Shown: positions 25,626 through 33,900 of the stretch, piece after piece | Position numbering within the stretch: the stretch's first letter is position 1 | Layout of the letters: each line of letters starts with the position of its first letter | Source of the DNA: Syntrophaceticus sp050949745 | GTDB taxonomy: Bacteria; Bacillota; DSM-12270; Thermacetogeniales; Thermacetogeniaceae | Length of the DNA stretch: 64,000 nucleotides | Reading direction: 5' to 3' | Assembly: GCA_050949745.1 (NCBI GenBank) | Contig: JBMNGF010000005.1 | Span: 35,797-99,796, forward strand | Translations under genes and position numbers: made by a program | Notes under the pieces: generated by a model | The model's database searches: none | What the model saw: the letters and a program-made list of their open reading frames with translations, nothing else | Told to the model about the DNA's origin: nothing

Positions 25626-25918
25626 CGGCAAATGCGAAGAACGGGAGTAGTAAACTACTCCGACAGGTCTCCAGAGAACCGGTTGAACGGGGTGCGAGCC
25701 GGTGGCCTTGTCGGGGGTTGAACTCGCCCGGGAGCAGTATCGGTGAAGCAAGCAATAAGTTAGCTGGTAACGCAGGCAGCGTTAGATGCCAAAACAAGCG
25801 GGTAGATAATGGGGCTGTGGCGCAGGGGGAGCGCGCTTCCTTGGCATGGAAGAGGCCGCGGGTTCAATTCCCGCCAGCTCCACCAATATATTTACCAAAT
25901 TGGGTGGTACCACGGGAA
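25626..25918 (+). promoter_or_regulatory. Truncated leucine T-box leader with embedded tRNA, copy 1
   Basis: Holds T-box stem I (AGTAGTA near the base, CCAGAGAACCGG and GGGTGCGAGCC in the distal part, specifier loop TTGAACTCGCC with codon CTC at 25723-25725), the GCGTTAGATGCC region, a tRNA-Ala, and the T-box motif GGGTGGTACCACGGG at 25902-25916. The duplication junction cuts it at 25918, removing the antiterminator 3' strand and the terminator. It therefore cannot make the normal on/off choice and reads into the proB fragment. Confidence 0.85.
25811..25885 (+). tRNA. tRNA-Ala (anticodon GGC), copy 1
   Basis: A 75-base cloverleaf with encoded CCA. Acceptor GGGGCTG pairs with CAGCTCC and includes the G3-T70 wobble, the alanine identity element. 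D stem GCGC/GCGC, anticodon stem CTTCC/GGAAG with loop TTGGCAT (GGC at 25843-25845), T stem GCGGG/CCCGC with loop TTCAATT. It lies inside the leucine T-box leader, flanked by GGTAGATA (25801-25808) and TATTTACC (25889-25896), which pair fully with one G-T wobble. No separate tRNA promoter is visible. Confidence 0.95.
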
Positions 25919-25932
25919 ATCCCCAAAAAAAT

Positions 25933-26508
25933 ATGGATGCAGAATTGATCCCTGAGATTCATAAAATCACACCGGAGATCGAAGCCGGTGCCGGCGGGCG
26001 TGGGTCGGCTTTGGCTACCGGGGGGATGGAAACAAAGCTCATGGCAGCCAAAATAACCATGCAGGCCGGAATACCCCTTGTGATTGCCAGCGGCATGAGA
26101 AAGGGGATACTTCAGACAGTATTAGAGGGAGAGTCTGTTGGTACGCTTTTTGTGCCTCAGGATGACCGTATGCAAGCACGAAAGTTCTGGATAGCCTTTG
26201 GATCTCCAGTCCAGGGGAAGGTTTTTATAGATGATGGTGCCGCAGATGCTTTATTAAAAAAGGGAAAAAGCCTCCTTCCCAGTGGTGTGGTAAGGGTAGA
26301 AGGGACATTTACTGCTGGGAATGTGGTCGGTATTATAGGCATGTCCGGGCAGGAGATCGCCAGAGGTATCAGTAATTATCCGATCGAGGAACTGCAGTTG
26401 ATTAAAGGACATAATAGTGGAGAAATACAAAAGATCTTAGGATATCATGATTATGATGAAGTTGTGCATAGGGACAATCTAACGATTGTTTCCAATGATC
26501 ATAATTGA
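25933..26508 (+). pseudogene. 5'-truncated proB fragment in copy 2
   Basis: Encodes only residues 192 to 382 of glutamate 5-kinase, missing the N-terminal nucleotide- and substrate-binding half, so it cannot be a kinase. The retained C-terminal PUA domain is complete. An in-frame reading extends upstream through the tRNA and T-box sequences to 25846, but that is not a real N-terminus. Transcription could come from the promoter at 25591. Confidence 0.9.
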
Positions 26509-26523
26509 GAGGGGGTTAGTAAC

Positions 26524-27778
26524 ATGCTGAAAAAGCAGATGCAAGATATGGGAGAGTTAGCTAAGAGTGCATCCTACCAACTGTCAGTAGTATCTACTGA
26601 GGTTAAGAATCAGGCTCTGCAAGCCATGGCCAGAGCGCTGCAGGAAAGGACAGAGATGATCCTGGAAGCTAACAAACAGGATATGGAAGCGGGACGGGCG
26701 AAAGGTTTAAGTGATGCTTTGTTGGATCGCTTGCTGCTCACCCCAGAGCGCATTAATAGTATGGCTGAAGGCCTGCAGGCGCTTGTTGGTCTTCCTGATC
26801 CTGTCGGTGAGATAACTAAGGTCTCGGTCAGGCCAAACGGACTGCGGGTAGGAAAGATGAGAATGCCGTTGGGGGTTATCGGGATAATCTATGAGGCTCG
26901 CCCCAATGTTACTGTGGATGCTGCCGGATTATGCCTCAAGTCAGGAAATGCAGTGATCTTAAGGGGTGGATCTGAGGCATTGAATTCCAACCTGGCTCTG
27001 TCTAATGTAATCAGTGCCGCCGCTGTAAGTGCTGGGATTCCCGAAGGGGCGATTCAGTTGATTTCGACAACAGATCGGGAAGCAGCCAGCATTTTGATGA
27101 CGATGAATGATTATATAGATGTTTTGATTCCCCGGGGTGGAAGAGGGTCTGATCAATGCGGTGATTGCTCAGGCTACAGTGCCTGTGCTGCAGACCGGTA
27201 CCGGGAATTGCCATACCTATGTGGAAGAGGATGCTGACCTGGATACAGCTCTAAAGATAGTGGTGAATGCCAAAACCCAACGCCCCGGTGTATGCAATGC
27301 TATGGAGTCTCTGCTGGTGAATGCCAAGGTAGCTGATGAATTTTTGCCTTCTGTAGTTGACGCTCTCCAGGAGAAGGGTGTTGAAGTGCGGGGCTGTTCC
27401 AGGACAGTAGCGATCTGTTCCGATTGTGTTCCGGCAGTAGAGGATGATTGGGGAACCGAATACTTAGATTTGATTTTGGCAGTAAAGGTAGTGGAGGATC
27501 TAGAAGAAGCTATTGCACATATTAATAGCTATGGCAGCAAACACTCGGAGGCGATAATTACCAACAGCTATCAAAAGGCAACTCAATTCATACAAAGGGT
27601 TGATGGAGCTGCTGTTTTTGTTAATGCCTCAACACGCTTTACAGATGGCAACCAGTTTGGTCTTGGGGCTGAGATCGGGATCAGTACACAAAAACTGCAT
27701 GCTCGTGGGCCGATGGGGCTTGAGGAGCTAACATCTATGAAATTTATCGTTTTCGGTGATGGCCAGATCAGGTTATAA
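26524..27778 (+). pseudogene. Frameshifted proA in copy 2
   Basis: Same as the intact proA except for a few substitutions and an inserted C at 27149, which shifts the frame near residue 209 and ends translation at 27237. The catalytic cysteine lies beyond the break. The rest of the gene is open in the other frame from 27137 to 27778. Two coding changes (Ile to Met near residue 9, Ile to Ser near residue 79) also distinguish it. Confidence 0.9.
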
Positions 27779-27803
27779 AGCAGTAAAAGAGGGGCAAATA
27801 CAT

Positions 27804-28430
27804 ATGAAGAGGCAGCGGATTGGGATACTTGGAGGTACATTTGACCCTATACACAATGGGCACCTGGTGACAGCTGAAACTGCAAGGGAACAGTTTGCCT
27901 TGGAAAGGGTCATCTTTATGCCTACAGGTATTCCGCCTCATAAGCAAAAGGATAGAATTACAGATTTTTGGCATAGACACCTGATGCTTGTGCTGGCTGT
28001 TTTAGACAACCCTTATTTTAGCGTCAGTCGCCTTGAATATGAGCGTGGAGGAGTTACCTACACGGTTGATACGATGCGACAACTGCGTCAGGTGTATAGT
28101 GAGCAGGATACGGATCTCTATTTCATAACAGGTGTTGATACTGTTATGGATGTTTTTGGTTGGCGAAGGCCTGAAGAGCTTTTCTCTTTGTGCAAATTTA
28201 TTGCAGCTACACGCCCCGGTTATGATGGACGCATTGTTAAAGATGTTTTCGGAAAGTATTATCATAATGTTATAGAGTTTTTAGAGATGCCCCAGATGGA
28301 TATTTCCTCTTCAGATATCCGCAGGCGTGTACAGAAGGGGAAGTCGATCAAATACCTGGTTCCTGATAGAGTAGAGAAATACATCAGACAACAGGGTCTT
28401 TATTCTTTTAACCCTCCGGAAGTTATGTGA
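27804..28430 (+). CDS. nadD: Nicotinate-nucleotide adenylyltransferase (copy 2)
   Basis: Encodes the same protein as the gene at 23806; three silent base changes separate the genes. Full length, with the GGTFDPIHNGH and ISSSDIR motifs intact. Gene dose of NAD synthesis would be doubled if the duplication is real. Confidence 0.93.
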   Translation: MKRQRIGILGGTFDPIHNGHLVTAETAREQFALERVIFMPTGIPPHKQKDRITDFWHRHLMLVLAVLDNPYFSVSRLEYERGGVTYTVDTMRQLRQVYSEQDTDLYFITGVDTVMDVFGWRRPEELFSLCKFIAATRPGYDGRIVKDVFGKYYHNVIEFLEMPQMDISSSDIRRRVQKGKSIKYLVPDRVEKYIRQQGLYSFNPPEVM

Positions 28431-28451
28431 ATAGAATATGGAAGATAGGGG

Positions 28452-29087
28452 ATGGTCTTAGTTTTCGTGAAGGATAAGGGACTGGCTCACTCAGGGGAAA
28501 GTAAAATCAGCTTGAGAATGGAAGAGTATAAAGGGATATTAAAGGACAAATTAACTGAGAAAAGGTATGATCATGCTCTTGCTGTGTGCAGCTGTGCTGC
28601 TGAACTGGCGGGTATTCATGGCCTTGATCAGAGGCAGGCAGAACTGGCAGGATTGCTGCATGACTATGCCCGGGATACGCCTCCAGATGAACTGTTGCGC
28701 ATCGGGCGAGCTAGGGATTTGGTCACTCACGAAATTGAGCGGCAGTTTCCCCTTTTGCTTCACGGTCCTGTAGGAGCAGCATTGATAAAAGAAGAACTGG
28801 GCATTCATGATCCACAGGTGTTAGAAGCTGTGGCCATGCACACCTTAGCAGGCCCTGCTATGGGGAGAATTGCCCAGATTGTTTATATAGCAGATCTTAC
28901 AGCTGTAGGGAGAGATTTCCCTCTTGTTGATTATCTGCGCAAGCTATCACAGACGAGTCTTGATCAGGCACTCTTAGAGTGCATTGCCTTAAGTATTCGT
29001 TATTGTTTGGAAAAGCGTCAGCTTATCCACCCTCAGAGCATTGAGGCGTGGAATTATTATTCCAAAGAACTGAAAGGAGTGGAATGA
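28452..29087 (+). CDS. yqeK: YqeK-family HD-domain hydrolase (copy 2)
   Basis: Identical by eye to the gene at 24454, including its uncertain start. All HD-domain residues are present. In this copy the gene keeps its normal position upstream of rsfS and the intact leuS leader. Confidence 0.9.
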   Translation: MVLVFVKDKGLAHSGESKISLRMEEYKGILKDKLTEKRYDHALAVCSCAAELAGIHGLDQRQAELAGLLHDYARDTPPDELLRIGRARDLVTHEIERQFPLLLHGPVGAALIKEELGIHDPQVLEAVAMHTLAGPAMGRIAQIVYIADLTAVGRDFPLVDYLRKLSQTSLDQALLECIALSIRYCLEKRQLIHPQSIEAWNYYSKELKGVE

Positions 29088-29091
29088 AATA

Positions 29092-29436
29092 TTGGATTCC
29101 GGCCAAGAAAGGGCCATCAGGGCTGCACAAGCAGCCGCCAAAAGAAAGGCTTATGATATTAAAGTGCTTGATTTGACAGGAATCTTCCCTGTAGCAGATT
29201 ACTTTATGATCTGTACAGGGCGCAGCACGACTCAGCTTGCAGCAATCCAGCAGGAGGTTGAAGATGAGCTGAAGAATGCCAGCGAATCATACCGCAGACA
29301 GGGCAGTCCGGAATCAGGATGGATACTGCTGGATAATGGGGATGTGATTATTCACATCTTTAGCGAAGAAGCTCGGGAATTTTATGATCTCGAACATCTA
29401 TGGGGTGATGCTCGGGTAATTGCGACAAATTTCTAA
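29092..29436 (+). CDS. rsfS: Ribosomal silencing factor RsfS (copy 2)
   Basis: Identical by eye to the gene at 25094. It is followed by the promoter and full T-box leader of leuS, the ancestral arrangement. Confidence 0.93.
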   Translation: MDSGQERAIRAAQAAAKRKAYDIKVLDLTGIFPVADYFMICTGRSTTQLAAIQQEVEDELKNASESYRRQGSPESGWILLDNGDVIIHIFSEEAREFYDLEHLWGDARVIATNF

Positions 29437-29588
29437 GCATTTCTTGCTGCTTTGTCCTGATTATTTTTTGCAGGTGCAATTTCGATTGTTCTGGGGTTTT
29501 TTCTAAAAAGCAAGTAATATTAGTAAAGATAGAGTGCCGAGTGTAAGTAAGGGAAAATGTGGCAATGATTTTATTTATTCCGCTAGTG

Positions 29589-29617
29589 TTGACATGCTCC
29601 GCAATATTGCTTATAAT
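29589..29617 (+). promoter_or_regulatory. Consensus sigma-A promoter of leuS
   Basis: Perfect TTGACA and TATAAT, 17 bases apart; identical to the promoter at 25591. Drives the T-box leader, tRNA-Ala and leuS. Confidence 0.93.
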
Positions 29618-29808
29618 AGATTTCGGCAAATGCGAAGAACGGGAGTAGTAAACTACTCCGACAGGTCTCCAGAGAACCGGTTGAACGGGGTGCGAGCCGG
29701 TGGCCTTGTCGGGGGTTGAACTCGCCCGGGAGCAGTATCGGTGAAGCAAGCAATAAGTTAGCTGGTAACGCAGGCAGCGTTAGATGCCAAAACAAGCGGG
29801 TAGATAAT

Positions 29809-29883
29809 GGGGCTGTGGCGCAGGGGGAGCGCGCTTCCTTGGCATGGAAGAGGCCGCGGGTTCAATTCCCGCCAGCTCCACCA
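29809..29883 (+). tRNA. tRNA-Ala (anticodon GGC), copy 2
   Basis: Identical to the tRNA at 25811, anticodon at 29841-29843, CCA encoded. Flanking arms GGTAGATA (29799-29806) and TATTTACC (29887-29894) can form an 8-bp helix that presents the tRNA as a side arm of the leader. It must be transcribed with the leuS leader unless an unseen promoter exists, so maturation by RNase P and 3' nucleases would cut the leader. Confidence 0.95.
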
Positions 29884-29920
29884 ATATATTTACCAAATTG
29901 GGTGGTACCACGGGAATAAA

Positions 29921-29952
29921 TCCCGTCCCTAGATTAGGGGCGGGATTTTTTA
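29921..29952 (+). terminator. T-box regulated terminator of leuS
   Basis: TCCCGTCCCT pairs with AGGGGCGGGA over AGATT, followed by TTTTTT. Its 5' strand is shared with the antiterminator, as required of a T-box switch. Confidence 0.93.
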
Positions 29953-30014
29953 ATGATATAAGTAAAGAGATAAGTATAGAGGATACAATTACAACAGAAG
30001 GCAGATGATCGAAT

Positions 30015-32523
30015 ATGGAGAAAAAATATAATTTCCGAGTTGTTGAGAAAAAGTGGCAAGAGCGCTGGGAGGATAGCGGTGCTTTTCAGGTGACAGAGGA
30101 TCGGGAAAAGGAAAAGTACTACTGTCTCGTCATGTTCCCATACCCGTCCGGGAAATTACACATGGGTCATGTTCGCAATTATGCTATAGGTGATGTTATA
30201 GCGCGGTTTTACAAGATGTTGGGCCATAATGTGCTGAATCCCATGGGTTGGGATGCCTTTGGGCTCCCGGCAGAAAATGCTGCCATTAAAAACCGCATTC
30301 CCCCTGATAAATGGACCTGGGCCAATATCGACAGTATGCGTGAGCAGTTGAAATCATTGGGGCTGAGTTATGATTGGTCGCGGGAGGTGGCCACCTGTCA
30401 TCCTGAGTATTACCGCTGGACACAGTGGCTTTTTCTTCATCTATATCATAATGGCTTGGCCTATAAAAAGAAGCAGGCTGTGAACTGGTGCCCTTCCTGT
30501 TCTACAGTGCTTGCTAATGAGCAGGTGGTTGCCGGTCATTGTGAGCGTTGTGAGCATGAGGTCATTAAAAAGGACCTTGAGCAGTGGTTTTTTAAGATCA
30601 CCGATTATGCAGACAGGCTGCTGGATGACCTGGAAAAACTGCCTGGCTGGCCGGAAAAGGTTAAGTCGATGCAGGAGAACTGGATCGGCAGAAGCCAGGG
30701 GGCCGAAATCAGGTTCACTGCAGAAAACGGAAAAGAGATCCCTGTCTTTACCACACGTCCAGATACTGTTTTCGGTGTTTCCTATATGGTTCTGGCACCG
30801 GAGAATCCATTAGTGGAGGAACTGATCCAAGGTAAAGCCCAAGCCGATAAGGTCACGAGCGTTTGTTGCAAAGGTTAAAAATCAAAGTGAGCTAGAGAGA
30901 ACATCTATAGAAGGGGAAAAAGAGGGCGTCTTTACCGGAGCCTATGCCACAAATCCTATAAGTGGAGAACAGGTGCCCATCTGGGTGGCTAATTATGTAT
31001 TGATGGAGTATGGTACTGGTGCGGTGATGGGTGTCCCCGCACATGACCAGCGTGACCTGGAATTTGCACGCCAGTATAAGCTCCCGGTCAAGGTGGTTAT
31101 CCAGCCCATAGGGGATGAACTGGATGGTGACACTATGACGGAAGCCTATAGTGAACAGGGTGTCATGGTTAATTCGGGGACATTTAATGGTCTGGACAGT
31201 GAGGTAGCCAAGCTGAAGATCTCCGCCTATATCCAAGAGAAGGGTTTAGGGGAGGAGAAGGTCAATTATCGTTTACGAGATTGGCTTATTTCTCGACAGC
31301 GTTACTGGGGAGCACCGATACCGATCATCTATTGTGACCAATGTGGGGTTGTTCCTGTACCGGAAGAGGAGCTTCCTGTGCTACTGCCGGAGAATGTGGT
31401 ATTTGAGCCTGCACCGGCTGAATCTCCTCTTCATGCAGAGGAGTTTGTTAATACTACCTGTCCCCAATGTGGAGGTCCTGCCCATAGAGAGACCGATACA
31501 ATGGATACATTTGTCTGCTCATCCTGGTATTTTCTGCGCTTTTGCAGTCCCAGAGATACCGAGCAGGCTTTTGACAAGGAAAGTGTCCAGTACTGGATGT
31601 CTGTTGACCAGTACATTGGCGGTGTAGAACACGCTATTTTGCACCTGATGTACTCTAGATTTATTACAAAGGTTTTTTATGATCAGGGGTTAGTGTCTGT
31701 TGATGAGCCTTTTACAAATCTATTGACACAGGGTATGGTTTTGAAAGATGGAGCTAAAATGTCCAAATCTAAGGGGAATGTAGTCAGCCCCGAAGAGATC
31801 ATCGGATACTATGGCGCCGATACCGCCCGGCTCTTTATTCTGTTTGCCGCTCCACCGGAGCGGGACCTGGAATGGAGTGATGAGGCAATTGAGGGTGCTT
31901 ACCGATTTATTAACCGTGTATGGCGATTGGTTCAGCATTTGCTGCCAGAGATTAATGAGGCTGAAGTGCAGCATGGAGATTTTTTAGAACGAGCAGATAA
32001 GGATCTGCGGCGCATCATACACACGACAATCAAACGGGTGAGCGATGACATAAAAATTAGGTTTAATTTCAATACAGCAGTAAGTGCAATTATGGAGCTG
32101 ACTAATGCCCTCTACCATTATACAGAGGGAACAGACAGGAAATCGCCTATCCAAAACGGAGTGCTGCGGGAGGGAGTGACTGCATTGATCACTCTCCTGG
32201 CGCCCTTTACACCCCACCTTGCTGAGGAACTCTGGGAAGCAGTAGGTGGAGAGGGTAGTGTCCATGATCAGAGATGGCCTGTAGTTGATCAGAATGCTCT
32301 TAAAGAAGATGAGATCGATATTGTGATTCAGATCAATGGTAAGGTGAGGGATCATATCCGGATTCCGGTGGGATTAAAGGGAAAGGAACTGGAGGAGCTT
32401 GTGCTTACGCAACCCAGGATCAAAGAACTGGTCAGTGGTAAGGATCTGGCGAGGGTTATCTGTGTTCCGAACAAATTGGTTAATTTAGTGGTACGAGAGC
32501 GTAAGCCTAAAAAAACAGAATAA
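30015..32523 (+). CDS. leuS: Leucyl-tRNA synthetase, interrupted by a single-base frameshift
   Basis: Charges tRNA-Leu. The first frame (30015-30878) carries the HIGH-type motif HMGH and the zinc-binding cysteines; the second (open from about 30857 to 32523) carries the editing domain, KMSKS and the C-terminal domain. One extra base near 30855 shifts the frame: removing it restores a continuous 835-residue protein, a normal length (DKV, then RAFVAKVKNQSELERT). No other leuS is in this window. The gene is essential, so a sequence error is likely, but real decay or recoding is not excluded. The start ATG 30015 has only a weak ribosome site. Confidence 0.9.
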
Positions 32524-32613
32524 AAATGAAAGAAAATGGGTCCCGAGGAAGATATCATAGATCTTGACAAGCACTGTGCATAAGGATGTTGCAGGACACA
32601 GAGCCGAGATTAA

Positions 32614-32651
32614 AATAAGCAAGCAGCGGAGGCGTTGCTTGCTTATTTTTC
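32614..32651 (+). terminator. Terminator after leuS
   Basis: AATAAGCAAGCA pairs with TGCTTGCTTATT and is followed by TTT. The rest of the leuS-comEA gap (32524-32848) holds no gene that I can support. Confidence 0.9.
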
Positions 32652-32848
32652 TAGGGATTTAACTTATATAGGAAAACTTGAGATAGTTTGCAGGAAATAT
32701 CCGTTATGGTAGCGAATGGTATATTGTGTACAGTGATCGCAGTATCTCCCGGCACTATTTGAACTCGCTTTTGGATGGAAAAAGGGGGATAAATAGGCAC
32801 TGGAAGAGATGTGGCAGTTGATGCTGGAAGACAGGTGAGCAACCGGCT

Positions 32849-33461
32849 GTGTGGGAGATAGACAGGAAAGTACAGTTGTTAATCATCCTTATCGCTGCTG
32901 CCCTGCTTTTTGCTGGCGGCTATAAGTATGCCACTATGCTCGCCGCATCCTCTGCTCCAGAGGTTGCTATTACTGAACATGTCAATGAGCCAGAAGATGC
33001 AGAAGAGAATCAGGAGACGGAGCTTTTGGGGGTACATGTTGCCGGGGCGGTGAATAAGCCTGGTGTTTATCACCTGGCCCCCGGAGCCCGGGTTGAGGAT
33101 GCCGTCAATAGGGGCGGGGCCCTTGGCGGATGCTGACTTGAATGCCCTTAATCTAGCCCGTAGGATTGTCGATGGAGAAATGATCCGGGTTCCTAAGGAA
33201 GGAGATGCAGTAACCCCTGATGGAAACAGCACAGAGTCAGGTATACTCGCTACACAGGAGCAACTGGGAGGAAAGATCAATATCAATACAGCTTCTGTGG
33301 CAGAATTGGATACCCTGCCAGGTATAGGACCTGCCATAGCTCAGCGTATCATTGATTATCGGACAACTCATGGTCCCTTTCGCTCCAGTGAGGATCTACT
33401 AAAAGTGTCAGGGATCGGTGAAAAGCGCTATGAACAACTCAAAGACCTGATCGCAATCTGA
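32849..33461 (+). CDS. comEA: Competence protein ComEA, interrupted by a single-base frameshift
   Basis: Membrane-anchored DNA receptor for transformation. The N-terminal part (32849-33136) has a membrane span (about residues 8-27) and an SLBB domain (LLGVHVAGAVNKPGVYHL); the second frame, ending at 33461, has the helix-hairpin-helix DNA-binding repeats (NINTASVAELDTLPGIG, VSGIGEKRYEQL). Removing one G near 33125 gives a continuous 203-residue ComEA. GTG 32849 is preceded by AGGTGAG about 12 bases away. comEC, normally close by, is 8 kb downstream. Confidence 0.85.
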
Positions 33462-33470
33462 TGAAGACAC

Positions 33471-33510
33471 TTAACTTAGAGTACGAAGCAGAGCTTCTAC
33501 TCTAAGTTAA
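33471..33510. repeat. 40-base hairpin repeat, copy A
   Basis: TTAACTTAGAGTA pairs perfectly with TACTCTAAGTTAA, and GAAGC with GCTTC inside it, leaving one unpaired C and a 3-base loop. It starts 9 bases after the comEA stop. A related copy is at 48483. There is no T-run, so it is a poor terminator. Confidence 0.75.
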
Positions 33511-33900
33511 TGAATTCGGCTGGATTACCATAAATAAACCATTGAATCACAGTCAAAATTCTTTTAAGCTGGTTGGTAAGCTTGTTTGCTTGGTAATTAT
33601 CCAGTTGAGATATCTTAGAATCACACCGAACTATTTAAGGACAGGCAGGAATTTTATTATTGATAAAGAATAATATCATATCAATGATTGTTATTTATCT
33701 ACTAAATAGTGTACAGCGCTTTCTCGGAAGGCGTTTTATAAAGACTAAAGAAAGGGGGAGTAAAAAGGGGGCCGTTTGTCGGCAGGTTTGTTAAATGTCG
33801 GCAGAGTGTTTTTGTTTCTCGGAGGGGGGTGATTCCGAGGGTAGTTGATACTTTAATCAGTGCTGACTGCCGAGTCTAATGTTTTAAGGGGGGAAAGTAT
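33511..33900. other. Leader region of the Ech operon, no gene seen
   Basis: An AT-rich stretch of nearly 400 bases. A hairpin near 33714 (CGCTTTC with GAAGGCG, then TTTTAT) is terminator-like, and GTCGGCA occurs twice near 33778-33802. No clear promoter or Rex-type operator was found. The ribosome site of echA (AAGGGGGG) closes the region. Confidence 0.4.

Larger units (their letters stand above)
21922..25918 (+). repeat. Tandem direct duplication, copy 1 (3,997 bp)
   Basis: This unit carries the 3' part of proB, then proA, nadD, yqeK, rsfS, the leuS promoter, the T-box leader and a tRNA-Ala. It is followed at once by copy 2. By eye the copies differ at 11 single bases and one inserted base: changes lie in proB, proA and nadD, and none was seen from yqeK onward. 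Eight of the 11 substitutions are silent. Confidence 0.95.
25919..29916 (+). repeat. Tandem direct duplication, copy 2 (3,998 bp)
   Basis: Second unit, one base longer through an inserted C at 27149 in proA. The junction joins the T-box sequence CGGGAA to the proB sequence ATCCCC; the intact leader has ATCCC three bases further on, so a short microhomology may have guided the event. This copy ends in the complete leader that continues into leuS. Confidence 0.95.
29624..29952 (+). promoter_or_regulatory. Leucine T-box leader of leuS with a tRNA-Ala inside
   Basis: T-box leaders read the charging state of a tRNA: an uncharged tRNA matches the specifier codon and its ACCA end pairs with the antiterminator bulge. 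Here the specifier is CTC (29721-29723, leucine) and the T-box motif GGGTGGTACCACGGG is at 29900-29914, with bulge TGGT complementary to ACCA. The antiterminator (GGG with CCC, ACGGGA with TCCCGT) excludes the terminator at 29921. Unusually, a whole tRNA-Ala gene (29809-29883) lies between the stem II/III region and the antiterminator. Confidence 0.9.

Noticed and set aside
25846..26508. Long frame that fuses tRNA-Ala and T-box sequence to the proB fragment
   Set aside because: The first 29 codons are structural RNA read by chance; there is no ribosome site. The real content is a 5'-truncated proB.
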